Positions 42,091-53,089 of a stretch of 64,000 nucleotides of DNA are shown here, piece after piece. The first letter of the stretch is position 1, and every line of letters begins with the position of its first letter. Source of the DNA: Candidatus Pelagibacter sp. (GTDB lineage Bacteria; Pseudomonadota; Alphaproteobacteria; Pelagibacterales; Pelagibacteraceae). The translations under genes were made by a program, and so were the position numbers. The stretch spans positions 1 to 64,000 of the forward strand of contig JAOIST010000001.1 in NCBI GenBank assembly GCA_028222435.1. Direction: 5' to 3'. Below the pieces are notes generated by a model. That model did no database searches. It had not been told where the DNA came from and was given only the letters and a program-made list of their open reading frames with translations.

Positions 42091-42954
42091 TTAACTTACA
42101 ACTTTTTTTTTATCTAAACTTTTTAATATAATTGCTAAAATTATTATAGCACCTCCAATTAATACGCTATAGGGGGGTATTTCACTTAAAAACAACCATA
42201 CCCATATAGGCGCAAATAAGGTTTCAGTTAACATTAGAAGTCCAATTGTTGCTGAAGGAGTTGTTCTTGAGCCAATAGTAATACAAATAAAACCAAATGC
42301 TAATTGAGGAACACCAAGAAAAAAACCCATTAGTATGTCATGGCTAGTAAAAGCAAAAGACTCAGATAAAATTAATCCATAAATAATGCTAAAAATTCCC
42401 GAGTAAAAAATTGCGGGAACCATATCCAGATTTTTATTTTTTCTAATTACCATCACTAGAATTGAAAAGTTAATTGGTATTGCTAAAGCAACTATATTGC
42501 CAAAAAAAGAACCTGTTGAAAGTGAGTCGCCAACCATGATTATGATGCCCCCCATCGCTAACAAAATAGAAAAAAAACTTATTAATGAAATTTTTTCTTT
42601 AAGATAAAAATATCCAAAGATTGCAAGAAACATTGTTTGTGTGCTTATTATAAAAACAACATTTGCGACTGTAGTGTTACTCATTGAAACTACAAAAGCA
42701 ATGAAACTTAAAGACATTACTAAACCACCAAGAAGCGCAGGATAGCCTGCGTCTTTAATAATTTTAATTGTATTTTTTTTATATGTAGAAATTAAGAAAA
42801 CCGTTAAAGCAATCATAAAAAAAATAGACCTTAATAATAGAATTTGCCAAACGCTTGCTTCCTCAAAAGATCTAATAATAAAACCACCCCAACTTAAACA
42901 AAATCCCCCAAATAAAAGAAGGATATATCCAGGTATCTTATATAAAAATTGCAT
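42091..42954 (-). CDS. EamA/DMT-family transporter
   Basis: 287 aa, about ten helices in two homologous EamA repeats; GGFCLSWGGFIIRSFEEA starts the first and SATIGLLMLTETLFAPIWVW the second. Exports or imports an unknown metabolite. It follows the MATE gene with no gap. Confidence 0.85.
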   Translation of the reverse strand: MQFLYKIPGYILLLFGGFCLSWGGFIIRSFEEASVWQILLLRSIFFMIALTVFLISTYKKNTIKIIKDAGYPALLGGLVMSLSFIAFVVSMSNTTVANVVFIISTQTMFLAIFGYFYLKEKISLISFFSILLAMGGIIIMVGDSLSTGSFFGNIVALAIPINFSILVMVIRKNKNLDMVPAIFYSGIFSIIYGLILSESFAFTSHDILMGFFLGVPQLAFGFICITIGSRTTPSATIGLLMLTETLFAPIWVWLFLSEIPPYSVLIGGAIIILAIILKSLDKKKVVS

Positions 42955-44280
42955 TTAAAACTTTCTTAAAATTTTATTAAAATAAAACTTTAATGTTAAT
43001 GCTCTAAGTACCATAAAAATCGTCAGAGAAAACCATAAACCATGATTGCCAAAAATATCAGTAAAATAAATTGAGAGAAAAATAAAACCAGCAACTGATA
43101 CAATCATTGCGTTTCTAATTTCTTTTGTTTGAGAAGCACCGATAAAAATTCCATCTAGTTGATAACAAAAAGATGCAATAGGAGGAATAATTAAAATCCA
43201 GATAAAATGTTTATAAGAAATAAATCTTAATATTTCTATATCGGTAATAATATTAATAATATCTTTAAAAAAAATAATATATAAAAAAGAAATTATTAAA
43301 GCTGTAAAAAAACTTACTTGAATAGAATTTTTTACAACTGATAAAAAAGAAATCTTATTTTTTCTACCAACAGTAAACCCAATAATTCCTTCCGTAGAAA
43401 ATGCATAGGCGTCTAAAAAGAATGCAGCTAAAATAATAAACTGCATTAAAATTGTATTAACAGCTAAATAATCCTCACCTAATTTTGAACCAAGATAGGT
43501 AACCCATAAAAAAGAAAAGGTTAAAAATATAGTTCTAATAAAAATATCAAAATTAATATTAAACAACTTTAATAATTTTGATTTAACAATTAGTTTTTCA
43601 AATCTAGGGATTATTTTAAACTTTTTAATTATAAAGCTATAAGTAAACGAAGTAAAAATAATCAAGGTAATATAACTTGCAAATAAAGTTCCCAAAGCTA
43701 CGCCAAAAACATTTAAGTTGTAAGTTAAGACTAATAAAGCGCTAAAAACTATATTCAATATGGATAAGGTTACTATTAATAAGCTTGAAATTTTTGTCTT
43801 TTGAATTCCTAGATAAAAACCTACCAAAATATAAATTGCAAGCTCTGCTGGAACAGAAAAAATTCTAACATTTAAGTAAGTATTAATTAAATTTTGCGTT
43901 TCTAAAGAAGTTTTGAAAGAATTTTGTATCAATATAAATATTAAAGGTTTTAAGATAATAATTGATAAAGCTATGACCATAGCAATAATGAAATTTCTTA
44001 ATAATGTTTTGACAATTTCTCTGTAATCACCTCTTCCATAAGCTTGTGAAACGATACCAACGGTGCCCATTCTAAGAAAGCCAAAGCTCCAAATAACCAT
44101 TGTCATTACCGAGGTTGCAATACTCGTAGCAGCCAAGTATTTTGTCTCTCCGAGGTTGCCCATTAGTCCGGTATCCACCATCCCAACTAATGGAATTGCT
44201 AAATTTGAAAAAAAAACTGGAATGGACAATAAGATAATTTGTTTTTTTGAAAATTTTGTTGAATATTTTGCTAATTTCAT
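42955..44280 (-). CDS. MATE-family efflux transporter
   Basis: 441 aa, twelve helices in two halves. SIPVFFSNLAIPLVGMVDTG with GNLGETKYLAATSIATSV and FFLDAYAFSTEGIIGFTVG are the DinF/MATE signatures. It would export cationic or drug-like compounds with Na+ or H+. It precedes the EamA gene without a gap and is divergent from terC. Confidence 0.9.
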   Translation of the reverse strand: MKLAKYSTKFSKKQIILLSIPVFFSNLAIPLVGMVDTGLMGNLGETKYLAATSIATSVMTMVIWSFGFLRMGTVGIVSQAYGRGDYREIVKTLLRNFIIAMVIALSIIILKPLIFILIQNSFKTSLETQNLINTYLNVRIFSVPAELAIYILVGFYLGIQKTKISSLLIVTLSILNIVFSALLVLTYNLNVFGVALGTLFASYITLIIFTSFTYSFIIKKFKIIPRFEKLIVKSKLLKLFNINFDIFIRTIFLTFSFLWVTYLGSKLGEDYLAVNTILMQFIILAAFFLDAYAFSTEGIIGFTVGRKNKISFLSVVKNSIQVSFFTALIISFLYIIFFKDIINIITDIEILRFISYKHFIWILIIPPIASFCYQLDGIFIGASQTKEIRNAMIVSVAGFIFLSIYFTDIFGNHGLWFSLTIFMVLRALTLKFYFNKILRKF

Positions 44281-44329
44281 TTTTCTTCTTTTAAATGTAT
44301 AATTTAGCTTATATACACCTCTTATTAAA

Positions 44330-44950
44330 ATGTTAGAGCAATTATTTATTACCTTTCAAATATTAATTATTGACGTTGTGATGGCCGCTGATAATGCCAT
44401 CATAATAGGTCTAATTGCTGCAAACTTTGCCCCTGAAAATAGAAGAAAAATTATAGCATGGGGTGTTGCTGCTGCTTTTATTTTTAGAATATTATTTGCA
44501 ACAGGTGCAAATTATATTTTTGAATTTGCTTGGGTTAAAATTTTAGGTGGTTTACTTTTAGTTTGGGTGATTAACAATTTACGTCAAGACTTCTTTGGTC
44601 AAAATAAAGTTAGATCTCCACAATTAAAGTCAAAAGAAACAAAAAGTTTCTCAACAGGTGTTTATCAAGTTTTAATTGCTGATTTAACTTTAAGCTTTGA
44701 TAACGTTTTAGCTGTGGTTGCTGCTTCTAAAGGCAACTTTCATATCATGGTCATAGGTTTGTTGCTGTCGGTCTTCTTAATAGCTACTCTTGCAAGTTAT
44801 TTTGCAGACTTCATTAAAAAACATCAGTGGCTTGGGTATTTAGGCTTATTTGTTATACTTATAATTGCCTTACAATTAATTATTGGTGGTCTAGTTAATT
44901 ACGAAGTTCTGTCAATAAACGAGAAGTATAAATTCCTATTTGCGATATGA
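44330..44950 (+). CDS. TerC-family integral membrane protein
   Basis: 206 aa. MAADNAIIIGLIAANFAP (about residue 16) and TLSFDNVLAVVAASKG near 125 are the two acidic motifs of the TerC/Alx/YkoY family, thought to export Mn2+ or move metals. About six helices. The stop overlaps the next start (ATGATG, 4-bp overlap). Confidence 0.9.
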   Translation: MLEQLFITFQILIIDVVMAADNAIIIGLIAANFAPENRRKIIAWGVAAAFIFRILFATGANYIFEFAWVKILGGLLLVWVINNLRQDFFGQNKVRSPQLKSKETKSFSTGVYQVLIADLTLSFDNVLAVVAASKGNFHIMVIGLLLSVFLIATLASYFADFIKKHQWLGYLGLFVILIIALQLIIGGLVNYEVLSINEKYKFLFAI

Positions 44951-45909
44951 TGGATTTTTGCATTCTAGGGTCAGGAATTGCTGGCTCTACAATAGCAAAT
45001 TTATTATCTAAAAAATATTCAGTTCATATCTTTGATAAAGCTAGAGGTCCAGGCGGACGGTCTTCGAATAAACGATTTAATAAAAATTTAAGTTTTGATC
45101 ACGGGGTTCAATATATCACTCCTAAATCTAAAAAATTTAAACAATTTACCCAAAAACTATTTAAAAAAAAAATCTTGAAAACTTGGGATGGAAATCATTT
45201 GGATTTTACATTTGAAAAAAAACCTTTATCAGTAAAATATATTGGCAAAAAAGCTAACAATGATTTTGTTAAATATAGTTTAAAAGGCATCAAACAATCT
45301 TTTGACTCTGCAATAACCAAAATTCAATATAAAAAAAATTACTGGGAAATTTCTCTTAAGGATAATTCTAACCATCAATTTAGATATTTAATTTTAACCT
45401 GTCCTTTTCCCCAATTAAAAAATATCGCTAAAAAATATTTAGATAAAAAAATACTTAATTTAAAAGTTCAAATGCAGCCTAATATCACTGTGATGGTCGC
45501 TTTTAAAAATCAAAAAGATTTACCTATAAGTTCTATAAAATTTAAAGATGATATTTTAGCTTGGGCAGCCAATGAAAATAGTAAAAAAAGATTTAAATCA
45601 AAAACTAATTTATGGACGCTGCAAGCTTCTTTGAAATGGTCTAAGAAAACTATAAATAAATATAAAAAAAACTCATCGATCTTGAAAGATTTGATTTCAA
45701 GATTTACAAATTTGACAGGTTTTGAAAAAAATAAAATTATATTTAAAAAAATTCATGGATGGAAGTACTCTTACAACTATGAAAAAACTCCCTATTTAAG
45801 TTATTGGAATAAAAAATATAAATTAGGTGCTTGTGGAGACTGGTTTAATGGACCTAAAGTAGAGGATGCTTGGTTAAGTGCTAATGATTTAGTTAAGAAA
45901 ATTAGATAA
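44947..45909 (+). CDS. renalase-like NAD(P)/FAD oxidoreductase
   Basis: 320 aa. FCILGSGIAGSTIANLLSKK, then IFDKARGPGGRSSNKRF, SFDHGVQYIT and GACGDWFNGPKVEDAW match bacterial renalase-type flavoproteins, which oxidise isomeric forms of NAD(P)H or amines. Translationally coupled to terC. Ends exactly where the convergent PrpD gene ends. Confidence 0.82.
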   Translation: MMDFCILGSGIAGSTIANLLSKKYSVHIFDKARGPGGRSSNKRFNKNLSFDHGVQYITPKSKKFKQFTQKLFKKKILKTWDGNHLDFTFEKKPLSVKYIGKKANNDFVKYSLKGIKQSFDSAITKIQYKKNYWEISLKDNSNHQFRYLILTCPFPQLKNIAKKYLDKKILNLKVQMQPNITVMVAFKNQKDLPISSIKFKDDILAWAANENSKKRFKSKTNLWTLQASLKWSKKTINKYKKNSSILKDLISRFTNLTGFEKNKIIFKKIHGWKYSYNYEKTPYLSYWNKKYKLGACGDWFNGPKVEDAWLSANDLVKKIR

Positions 45910-47415
45910 TTAAAAAATACCCTTGCTGGGTTTTGATTTATTTTTAATTTTCGGCATCACTTCAATATTTAAACCCTTGAGATCTTTTGCTTTAAGATTT
46001 TTTAAATTTTGTACTACTTTTAAAAATCTTTCTGACTCTTTCTTAGAGATAATTCCATCGGTTAATGTCTTAAATTTATTAATATATTCTTTTCTAGTAA
46101 AAGGTCTTTTGCCCGCTGGATGAGCATCAGCCACATTTATTTCCTTTGCGATTGTTGAGCCATTTTTCATCTTTATAATTACTTTTCCGCCAAAACACTT
46201 CTTTTTAGGATCTTTTTCATGATATTTTTTTGTCCATTTTTTATTTTCCTTTGTGACTATTGTACGCCAAAGTTTAACTGTGCTTTTTCTTCTAGCTCTT
46301 TGAGGTGTATAAGACTTAACATGGTGCCAAGCACCATCCTCCAAAGCTACCGCAAATATGTACATAATTGAATGATCTAATGTTTCTCTACTGGCATATG
46401 GATCCATTTTTTGAGGATCATTTGCTCCAGTTCCTATAACATAATGCGTATGGTGGCTTGTTTCTATCGTAATTTTATTTATGTCAGAAAAATTTTTAAT
46501 TCTTTTATGTAAACTTCTAGCTAAATCTATTAGCGCTTGTGATTGGTATTCGGCAGAATGTTCTTTTGTATAAGTTTCTAAAATTGCTTTCTTTGGTTCA
46601 TTAACTCTCGGTAGAGGAACTGTATATTTTTTTCCTGGTCCAGATAAAACATAAGCAATTACACTGTCTTCTCCCTCATAAATTGGACTAGGTGCACCTT
46701 CACCTCTCATGCATCTATCGACAGCTTCTATTGCTAATTTTCCTGCATGAGCTGGGGCAAAGGCTTTCCAACTAGAGATCTCTCCTTTTCTGGATTGTCT
46801 TGTAGAAACAGTTATGTGAAGAGCTTGTTGAACAGATTGGTAAATAGTTTCTGTATTTAGTTTTAATAAACTTCCAAGTCCCGCTGCAACACTTGGACCT
46901 AAATGAGCTATATGATCTATTTTATGCTCATGTAAACAAATGCCTTTTACTAAATTAACTTGAACTTCGTAACCAGTTAGAATTCCTTTAATTAAATCCA
47001 TACCGCTGCATCCTTTTTGTTGTGCCACAGCTAAAATAGCTGGAATATTATCTCCTGGATGACTGTAATCTGCTGCTAAAAATGTATCGTGATAATCTAA
47101 TTCTCTTACAGCTGTTCCGTTTGCCCAAGCCGCCCACTCACAATCTACTTTTATATTTGGATTTAAACCAAAAACATTTGCTCCACTTTTTCTTGGATGA
47201 GCTAAAGCCATTTGTCTTGCTGAGGTAACTGGTTTTCTGTTAAAAGATGCGATTGCAACTGAAGCATTATCGATAATTCTGTTAATTACCATCTCAATAG
47301 CATCTTTATTAATTTTTGCTTTATCCGATGCTATCTCTGCTATTTTCCAAGCTAACTGATCTTTTTTTTTTAAATTACTTTTTGATGGATGTACTTTTAC
47401 AGTTATATTTCTCAT
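45910..47415 (-). CDS. prpD: MmgE/PrpD family protein (2-methylcitrate dehydratase-like)
   Basis: 501 aa. [38 protein letters not shown], and [19 protein letters not shown] are the PrpD blocks. The enzyme would dehydrate 2-methylcitrate in propionate use, or hydrate cis-aconitate. It overlaps acnA by 1 bp, so the two probably work in one route, with aconitase as the partner hydratase. No prpC or prpB is seen nearby. Confidence 0.85.
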   Translation of the reverse strand: MRNITVKVHPSKSNLKKKDQLAWKIAEIASDKAKINKDAIEMVINRIIDNASVAIASFNRKPVTSARQMALAHPRKSGANVFGLNPNIKVDCEWAAWANGTAVRELDYHDTFLAADYSHPGDNIPAILAVAQQKGCSGMDLIKGILTGYEVQVNLVKGICLHEHKIDHIAHLGPSVAAGLGSLLKLNTETIYQSVQQALHITVSTRQSRKGEISSWKAFAPAHAGKLAIEAVDRCMRGEGAPSPIYEGEDSVIAYVLSGPGKKYTVPLPRVNEPKKAILETYTKEHSAEYQSQALIDLARSLHKRIKNFSDINKITIETSHHTHYVIGTGANDPQKMDPYASRETLDHSIMYIFAVALEDGAWHHVKSYTPQRARRKSTVKLWRTIVTKENKKWTKKYHEKDPKKKCFGGKVIIKMKNGSTIAKEINVADAHPAGKRPFTRKEYINKFKTLTDGIISKKESERFLKVVQNLKNLKAKDLKGLNIEVMPKIKNKSKPSKGIF

Positions 47416-50087
47416 TAATTTAACATGTTTCTTAGTACATACTGAAGGATTCCACCATTCTTGTAGTACTCAACTTCATTTTGAGTATCAATTCTACATA
47501 AAACTTTAATAGTCTTACTTGTTCCATCTTTATATTTTATTTCACAAGATACTTCGTCTCTCGGCTTAACACCTTTGTCAATATTAACGACAGTTATTAA
47601 TTCCTCACCAGTAATATTTAATTTTTTTCTATCGAAACCTTCTTTGAATTGAAGTGGCAAAACACCCATTCCAATTAAATTCGATCTATGAATTCTCTCA
47701 AAGCTCTCAGCAATTACAGCTTTGATGCCTAAAAGTTTTGTGCCTTTTGCTGCCCAATCTCTGGAAGATCCTGTTCCATATTCTTTTCCTGCCATTACAA
47801 CTAAATCATTTCCTCTTTTTTTATATTCAATAGCAGCATCATAAACACTCATAACTTTTCCATCTGGTTGCAGTGTTGTAAAACCACCTTCAGTGCCTGG
47901 AGCCATTTCATTTCTAATTTTTATATTTCCAAATGTACCTCGCATCATTACTTCATGATTTCCTCTTCTTGCTCCATATGAGTTAAAATCTTTTTGTTGC
48001 ACTTGATTTTTCATAAAATAATCTCCTGTTGGACTATCCTTTTTTATATTTCCTGCTGGAGATATATGATCAGTAGTAACGGAGTCAGCTAATAAAAGTA
48101 ATAATCTTGCATCTTTAATGGGTTTAAAACCTTCTGGCTGATCAGGTAAATTGTCAAAAAAAGGAGGTCTTTTGACGTACGTAGAATTATCTTCCCAATT
48201 ATAAATGCTACTATCAACCGTTTTTATTGATCTCCACTCTTTTGGTCCCTCAGAAACATTTGAATAACGATTAATAAACATATCTGCGTTAATTGATTTT
48301 AACATAATGTCTTCAATTTCTTTATTGCTTGGCCAAATATCTTTTAAGAAAACATCTTTGCCCTCTTTGTCTGTTCCTAGGGAATTTTTATACATGTCAA
48401 AGTTCATATTACCTGCCAAAGCGAAAGCGACAACAAGCGGTGGTGAAGCAAGATAATTAGCTTTAACGTCGGGACTTATTCTTCCTTCAAAATTTCTATT
48501 TCCAGAAAGTACAGAAACTGCGTATAAATTTTCTTTATGTATAGCTTCAGAAATATTCGTGTTAAGAGGACCAGAATTTCCAATACACGTTGTACATCCA
48601 TAACCAACTAAATTAAATCCAAGTTCATCTAAATATTTATTTAAACCTGCTTTTTCTAAATAATCTGTAACTACTTTAGATCCTGGAGCTAAAGATGTTT
48701 TTACCCAAGGCTTTATTTTTAAACCTCTCTCAATCGCTTTTTTTGCAAGCAATCCTGCCCCGATCATTACGCTTGGATTAGAAGTGTTTGTACAAGAAGT
48801 GATAGCTGCGATTACTATATCTCCATCACTGATTTTAAAATCTGCTCCAGCAACATCAGCTTGAATAGGGTTGTCTCTCTTTGTGTTTTCTTTATAGACT
48901 TTTGCAAAGCCAGTGGCTGAGTCCGTTAATAAAACTTTATCTTGGGGTCTTTTAGGACCTGATATACTTGGAACTACGGTGCTGATATCTAAAGATAAAG
49001 TATCAGTGAACTCCATGCCTTCACTTGCCCATAGACCTTGTGCTTTTGAATATTTTTCTACAAGTTCAATGGTTTCATTATCTCTGCCTGAAAGTTTTAA
49101 ATATTTTAAAGTTTCACCATCAACAGGAAAGAAGCCACATGTTGCGCCATACTCAGGAGCCATATTTGCTATAGTAGCTCTATCAGCCAGTGTTAGATTT
49201 TTTAAACCGTCACCATAAAATTCTACAAATTTTCCTACTACACCTTTTTTTCTTAACATCTCAACAATTGCCAGTACAAGGTCTGTAGCCGTTAACCCTT
49301 CAAGTAATTTTCCTTTTATTTCTACTCCTACAACTTCAGGAATTAACATTGATATTGGTTGGCCTAACATAGCTGCTTCTGCTTCAATTCCGCCAACTCC
49401 CCATCCTAAAACAGATAGTCCATTAACCATTGTTGTATGACTGTCTGTTCCAACTAAAGTGTCGGGGTAAGCATAAAGATCATCACCACTTTTTGATGAC
49501 CAAACTACTTTAGCTAAATATTCTAAATTTACTTGATGACAAATACCTGTTCCTGGAGGAACAACTCTAAAATTATCAAAAGCTTTTTGACCCCACTTAA
49601 GAAATGCGTATCTCTCTCCATTTCTAGAAAATTCTTTTTCAACGTTTTGATCAAATGATTTGCCAGAGGCATATTTGTCTACCATCACTGAGTGATCAAT
49701 AACTAGGTCTACGGTTGATAGTGGATTAATTTTATTGGGATCTTTATTTTTTTCTTTAACAGCATCTCTCATAGCTGCAAGATCTGCTATGGCTGGTATA
49801 CCTGTGTAATCTTGTAATAAAGTTCTTGCGGGCCTGTAAGCTATTTCAGTGTTAGATTTTTTTGTTTTCAACCATTCTTTAAGTGCTAAAATTTGCTTCT
49901 TATCTACTGTGACATCATCTTCATATCTAAGTAGATTTTCTAATAAAACTTTTAGAGATTTAGGTAATTTTGAAACCCCTTCTAAGCCATTTTTTTCTGC
50001 AGTTTTTAAGTTAAAAAATTTGTAATCTTTGCCTGAGGAATTAAGTGTGTCGAGAGATTGAAATGAATTTTTACTATTAAATTTCAT
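47415..50087 (-). CDS. acnA: aconitate hydratase A
   Basis: 890 aa. Cluster cysteines are in [12 protein letters not shown] (about 436) and [14 protein letters not shown] (about 500); [27 protein letters not shown] and [20 protein letters not shown] are other family blocks. Interconverts citrate and isocitrate and may also serve methylcitrate. LysE gene upstream on the same strand begins 3 bp beyond. Confidence 0.97.
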   Translation of the reverse strand: MKFNSKNSFQSLDTLNSSGKDYKFFNLKTAEKNGLEGVSKLPKSLKVLLENLLRYEDDVTVDKKQILALKEWLKTKKSNTEIAYRPARTLLQDYTGIPAIADLAAMRDAVKEKNKDPNKINPLSTVDLVIDHSVMVDKYASGKSFDQNVEKEFSRNGERYAFLKWGQKAFDNFRVVPPGTGICHQVNLEYLAKVVWSSKSGDDLYAYPDTLVGTDSHTTMVNGLSVLGWGVGGIEAEAAMLGQPISMLIPEVVGVEIKGKLLEGLTATDLVLAIVEMLRKKGVVGKFVEFYGDGLKNLTLADRATIANMAPEYGATCGFFPVDGETLKYLKLSGRDNETIELVEKYSKAQGLWASEGMEFTDTLSLDISTVVPSISGPKRPQDKVLLTDSATGFAKVYKENTKRDNPIQADVAGADFKISDGDIVIAAITSCTNTSNPSVMIGAGLLAKKAIERGLKIKPWVKTSLAPGSKVVTDYLEKAGLNKYLDELGFNLVGYGCTTCIGNSGPLNTNISEAIHKENLYAVSVLSGNRNFEGRISPDVKANYLASPPLVVAFALAGNMNFDMYKNSLGTDKEGKDVFLKDIWPSNKEIEDIMLKSINADMFINRYSNVSEGPKEWRSIKTVDSSIYNWEDNSTYVKRPPFFDNLPDQPEGFKPIKDARLLLLLADSVTTDHISPAGNIKKDSPTGDYFMKNQVQQKDFNSYGARRGNHEVMMRGTFGNIKIRNEMAPGTEGGFTTLQPDGKVMSVYDAAIEYKKRGNDLVVMAGKEYGTGSSRDWAAKGTKLLGIKAVIAESFERIHRSNLIGMGVLPLQFKEGFDRKKLNITGEELITVVNIDKGVKPRDEVSCEIKYKDGTSKTIKVLCRIDTQNEVEYYKNGGILQYVLRNMLN

Positions 50088-50090
50088 TGG

Positions 50091-50684
50091 CTATACATAG
50101 AACAAAATAACACAAACTATAAGTAAAAAAGACATCGAATAATTAAAATTCTTAATAAATTTTTCACTTGTGGCAAATTTTCTCATATATTTTCCCATTA
50201 AACACCAACCTGTTTGACTACCTACTGCCATTAAAAACCATAGAGTAGTTAAGATAATTGAGTCTCTTAAATAATTATTTTCTGCATCAATAAACAAAGA
50301 TATCGAGGTAAGACCAACAATAATGCTTTTAGGATTTACGAATTGAAAAAAGAATGTGTTTATAAAAGTAACAGGTTTTGGATCTAACTTTTTATCTTTG
50401 GTTTGACCTCCAAAAGAAAGTTTGTAAGCCATATATAAAAGGTAAATTGATCCTAAAAGTTTAATAATTGTTTGAATGAACTGATATTTTTGAAATATTG
50501 ATACAGATCCAAGTTGAAGTAAAATAATTAGAAGTGTCCAACCTAAAATAACCCCTAGCATAGTAGGAATAGCTTTCCTGACACCAAAATTAAAAGCAGT
50601 ATACGATGTCATGATATTGTTGGGTCCAGGTGAGAAAGAAGTAGCGATCCCAAATAAAACCATGGGAACTAATTGTGATAACAT
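50091..50684 (-). CDS. LysE-family exporter
   Basis: 197 aa, about five to six helices. FSPGPNNIMTSYTAFNFG (about residue 17) and FVNPKSIIVGLTSI are the family marks. It probably exports an amino acid or similar metabolite. It follows the cytochrome c' gene by no gap and precedes acnA by 3 bp. Confidence 0.88.
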   Translation of the reverse strand: MLSQLVPMVLFGIATSFSPGPNNIMTSYTAFNFGVRKAIPTMLGVILGWTLLIILLQLGSVSIFQKYQFIQTIIKLLGSIYLLYMAYKLSFGGQTKDKKLDPKPVTFINTFFFQFVNPKSIIVGLTSISLFIDAENNYLRDSIILTTLWFLMAVGSQTGWCLMGKYMRKFATSEKFIKNFNYSMSFLLIVCVILFYV

Positions 50685-51125
50685 TTAATGATCTGCTCTA
50701 AACCTATTATGACAAGCTGAACAGTTGTTCCACATTAACTCTTTTTGAACAGCTCTTAGATCTTCCGCTGTATCAATTGCTTTTGCAAGCTTGATCATAT
50801 CATCGGATGCTTTTTGCATTAAAGCGTTAAACTCATCTTTATTTTCCCAAATGCTTGGAAGAGCTTCTGTTTTAAATCCTTCTTTAGTATTGTCAGGAAA
50901 GTAATCTAATAACTTTTTATAATTATCAGACATTTTTTTCATCAAAGGTTTAGCTTCTTCAATATTTTTTGATTTAAGTAAAATAGAAATTTTTTTTCCA
51001 TTTTGATAATTCTCACTGAACATAGCTTTTCTTCCTTTAATAATTTCTTCTACGCTTTGGTTCGCATAAGAAGAGTTAGAAAAAGTTACTAAGAGAAATA
51101 AAATAAATATTTTTTTAAATTTCAT
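50685..51125 (-). CDS. periplasmic cytochrome c' family protein
   Basis: 146 aa with a signal peptide (FKKIFILFLLVTFSNSSYA) and a four-helix body; the haem site NCSACHNRF is near the C-terminus, as in cytochrome c'/c556 (class II). Such proteins bind NO or carry electrons. Between a LysE gene and a DUF411 gene. Confidence 0.88.
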   Translation of the reverse strand: MKFKKIFILFLLVTFSNSSYANQSVEEIIKGRKAMFSENYQNGKKISILLKSKNIEEAKPLMKKMSDNYKKLLDYFPDNTKEGFKTEALPSIWENKDEFNALMQKASDDMIKLAKAIDTAEDLRAVQKELMWNNCSACHNRFRADH

Positions 51126-51140
51126 AATTGATCTGAATTA

Positions 51141-51626
51141 TTAAATAGTCATAAACACTGAAGATTTTCCATCAACAAGTTGATAAATAACATACGGTTC
51201 TTCTTTTTCTCCTGGCATACCAGGTGTGCCTATAGGCATTCCAGGTAAGGCAATACCATCAATGTCAGGCTGCTCTTTTAACAATTTGTTAATTGCCTCA
51301 AGTGGCACGTGACCTTCTATAAAATATTTGCCTAAAATAGTAGTATGGCAAGACTGCATGTCTAATGGAATGTTGTATTTTTTTTTAACAGTTTGAAGAC
51401 TTCTCATATCTGTTTGTTTAACTGTAAATTTTTCTTCCTCGAGAAATTTAACATAACCATAACAACATCCACATGATGGAGTTTTGAAAACCTCAACATT
51501 GTGTTTTCCAGCTTTGTTTAAAGCTAAAGCATCTTGCTTGTTAGTGACAAAATTAAAAATTAAAAAAAATGATATTGATAAAACTGCTAATGCAGATAAT
51601 CTAGAAACGTTGTTTTTTAAATTCAT
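51141..51626 (-). CDS. DUF411 metal-binding protein
   Basis: 161 aa with an N-terminal hydrophobic anchor or signal. VEVFKTPSCGCCYGYVKFLE carries a CxCC metal motif, and QSCHTTILGKYFIEGHVPLE the second Cys/His block. DUF411 proteins are linked to copper and are often periplasmic. Together with the cytochromes on either side it suggests a copper/redox locus. Confidence 0.9.
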   Translation of the reverse strand: MNLKNNVSRLSALAVLSISFFLIFNFVTNKQDALALNKAGKHNVEVFKTPSCGCCYGYVKFLEEEKFTVKQTDMRSLQTVKKKYNIPLDMQSCHTTILGKYFIEGHVPLEAINKLLKEQPDIDGIALPGMPIGTPGMPGEKEEPYVIYQLVDGKSSVFMTI

Positions 51627-51644
51627 AATATGATATAATTAGAA

Positions 51645-52172
51645 ATGATTTTTAACAGCTCTCTGGGTTACGGTCTACTGGCAAAATTGTTCCACTGGAT
51701 CACATTTATTGCGCTAATAATTCAAATTCCATTTGGTTTTTACCTTGTTGGGCTTGAGTTTTCTGACCGTAGAATAGATCTAGAGAATATCCATATACTA
51801 GCAGGGATAAGTATATTTTATCTTGTTTTACTAAGACTGATTTGGAAATTATTTAACCCTAGCCCAAAATCTGAGCATAATTTTTTTAGAGGTCAAAATT
51901 TTATAGCAAAAACAAATCATTTTTTACTTTATGTAAGTATATTTGCCATAACTATATCGGGAGCACTTAAAAAACTTTATATGGGTGAAAAACTAAATTT
52001 TTTACTTTTCGAGTATGGGTTTGAAAAAGATAATTTTCAATTAGCTGATGCTTATTATGAGGTGCATATCTATGCAAATTATCTACTGATCGCGCTAGTA
52101 ACACTGCATATACTCGCAGTAATTGCTCATCATATCTTATTTAAAGATAAAATAATCAAAAAAATTCTATAA
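51645..52172 (+). CDS. cytochrome b561 family protein
   Basis: 175 aa, four helices. KLFHWITFIALIIQIPFGF holds the first haem His, HILAGISIFYLVLLRLIWK the second, and LITLHILAVIAHHILF the last pair. It is a quinol-type membrane electron carrier. Divergent from DUF411, 18 bp between starts. It may pass electrons to the periplasmic cytochrome c'. Confidence 0.9.
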   Translation: MIFNSSLGYGLLAKLFHWITFIALIIQIPFGFYLVGLEFSDRRIDLENIHILAGISIFYLVLLRLIWKLFNPSPKSEHNFFRGQNFIAKTNHFLLYVSIFAITISGALKKLYMGEKLNFLLFEYGFEKDNFQLADAYYEVHIYANYLLIALVTLHILAVIAHHILFKDKIIKKIL

Positions 52173-52222
52173 CTCTTTAATTTAACATTGACTGTTACGT
52201 ATTAATTTAATTAAATTAGCTT

Positions 52223-52651
52223 ATGCCTGGTAAACTTGTTAGCAGGATGTCAAATAGAGAATGTTTCACGCTCAGTGAAAAGGATACCGTTAAATCTGCA
52301 AGTCAAAAATTTCATGAAAAAAAAATAGGCTGTATGCCTGTAGTCAATGAAAATAAAAAAGTTGTAGGCATGTTATCGGAAAGAGATTTATCAAGATTTA
52401 TTTATGCTGAGAAATTTAACATAACGCTTCCTGTTTCCGAATTGATGTCTAAAAATTTAATCACTTGTGATCTAAACACATCTGTTACTGAGTTAATGAA
52501 TGAAATGACTGAAAAAAAAATACGCCATATTTTAATTATGGATGATCAAAAACTTCTAGGTATAGTTTCTATTGGCGATGTCGTAAAACATCTAATTAAT
52601 AAAATTAAAGAAGAAAATAAAAATCTAAAAGATTATATTAATAGCTATTGA
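52223..52651 (+). CDS. CBS-domain pair protein
   Basis: 142 aa. Two CBS repeats: KIGCMPVVNENKKVVGMLSE (about 35) and KIRHILIMDDQKLLGIVSIG (about 97). Such stand-alone proteins sense adenosine nucleotides and regulate partners. The partner is unknown. Its stop abuts the convergent DUF4396 gene. Confidence 0.9.
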   Translation: MPGKLVSRMSNRECFTLSEKDTVKSASQKFHEKKIGCMPVVNENKKVVGMLSERDLSRFIYAEKFNITLPVSELMSKNLITCDLNTSVTELMNEMTEKKIRHILIMDDQKLLGIVSIGDVVKHLINKIKEENKNLKDYINSY

Positions 52652-53089
52652 TTAATGGCAGGCCTCATTAAATTTTTTTAATCTCCAATAATTATAAGGC
52701 CAGGGTGTTACAAACCCCACCGCTAACATGATAGGTACCACCCACCAATTTAACATTGCTCCACCTGTAAAAAGATAGTCTGTTAAATTCATAGCTGCTT
52801 CCATGCTTATCATCGAGATTAAACTCATACCAACAGCAGTTTTGAATGCATTCTTAAAAGTAAAATTTTGTCTTAAAAGTATGATGGTTTCTAAAATAAT
52901 GCTTGTAATAATTCCATTAATTATTGCTAAAGTCATAATTGCTAGAACAGGAAAAGGAATTTGAGTTAGCTGAAAAAATAATATTGTACCAAAATCACCA
53001 ATTGAACAACCTAACAAACACCATGAAGTATTCTTAGCACTTCTTGACCAAGTATGTTTACATTTCCAATGAAAAGTTTCTAAGCTCAT
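52652..53089 (-). CDS. DUF4396 family membrane protein
   Basis: 145 aa. CKHTWSRSAKNTSWCLLGCS at the start, SMEAAMNLTDYLFTGG and VTPWPYNYWRLKKF at the end are the family pattern, with about four helices and a cysteine/histidine-rich N-terminus. It is often found with heavy-metal genes; here next to DUF411 and cytochromes. It overlaps csaA by 1 bp. Confidence 0.8.
   Translation of the reverse strand: MSLETFHWKCKHTWSRSAKNTSWCLLGCSIGDFGTILFFQLTQIPFPVLAIMTLAIINGIITSIILETIILLRQNFTFKNAFKTAVGMSLISMISMEAAMNLTDYLFTGGAMLNWWVVPIMLAVGFVTPWPYNYWRLKKFNEACH

Noticed and set aside
48913..49218. 101-codon frame antisense to aconitase
   Set aside because: Shadow frame in a strongly conserved gene.
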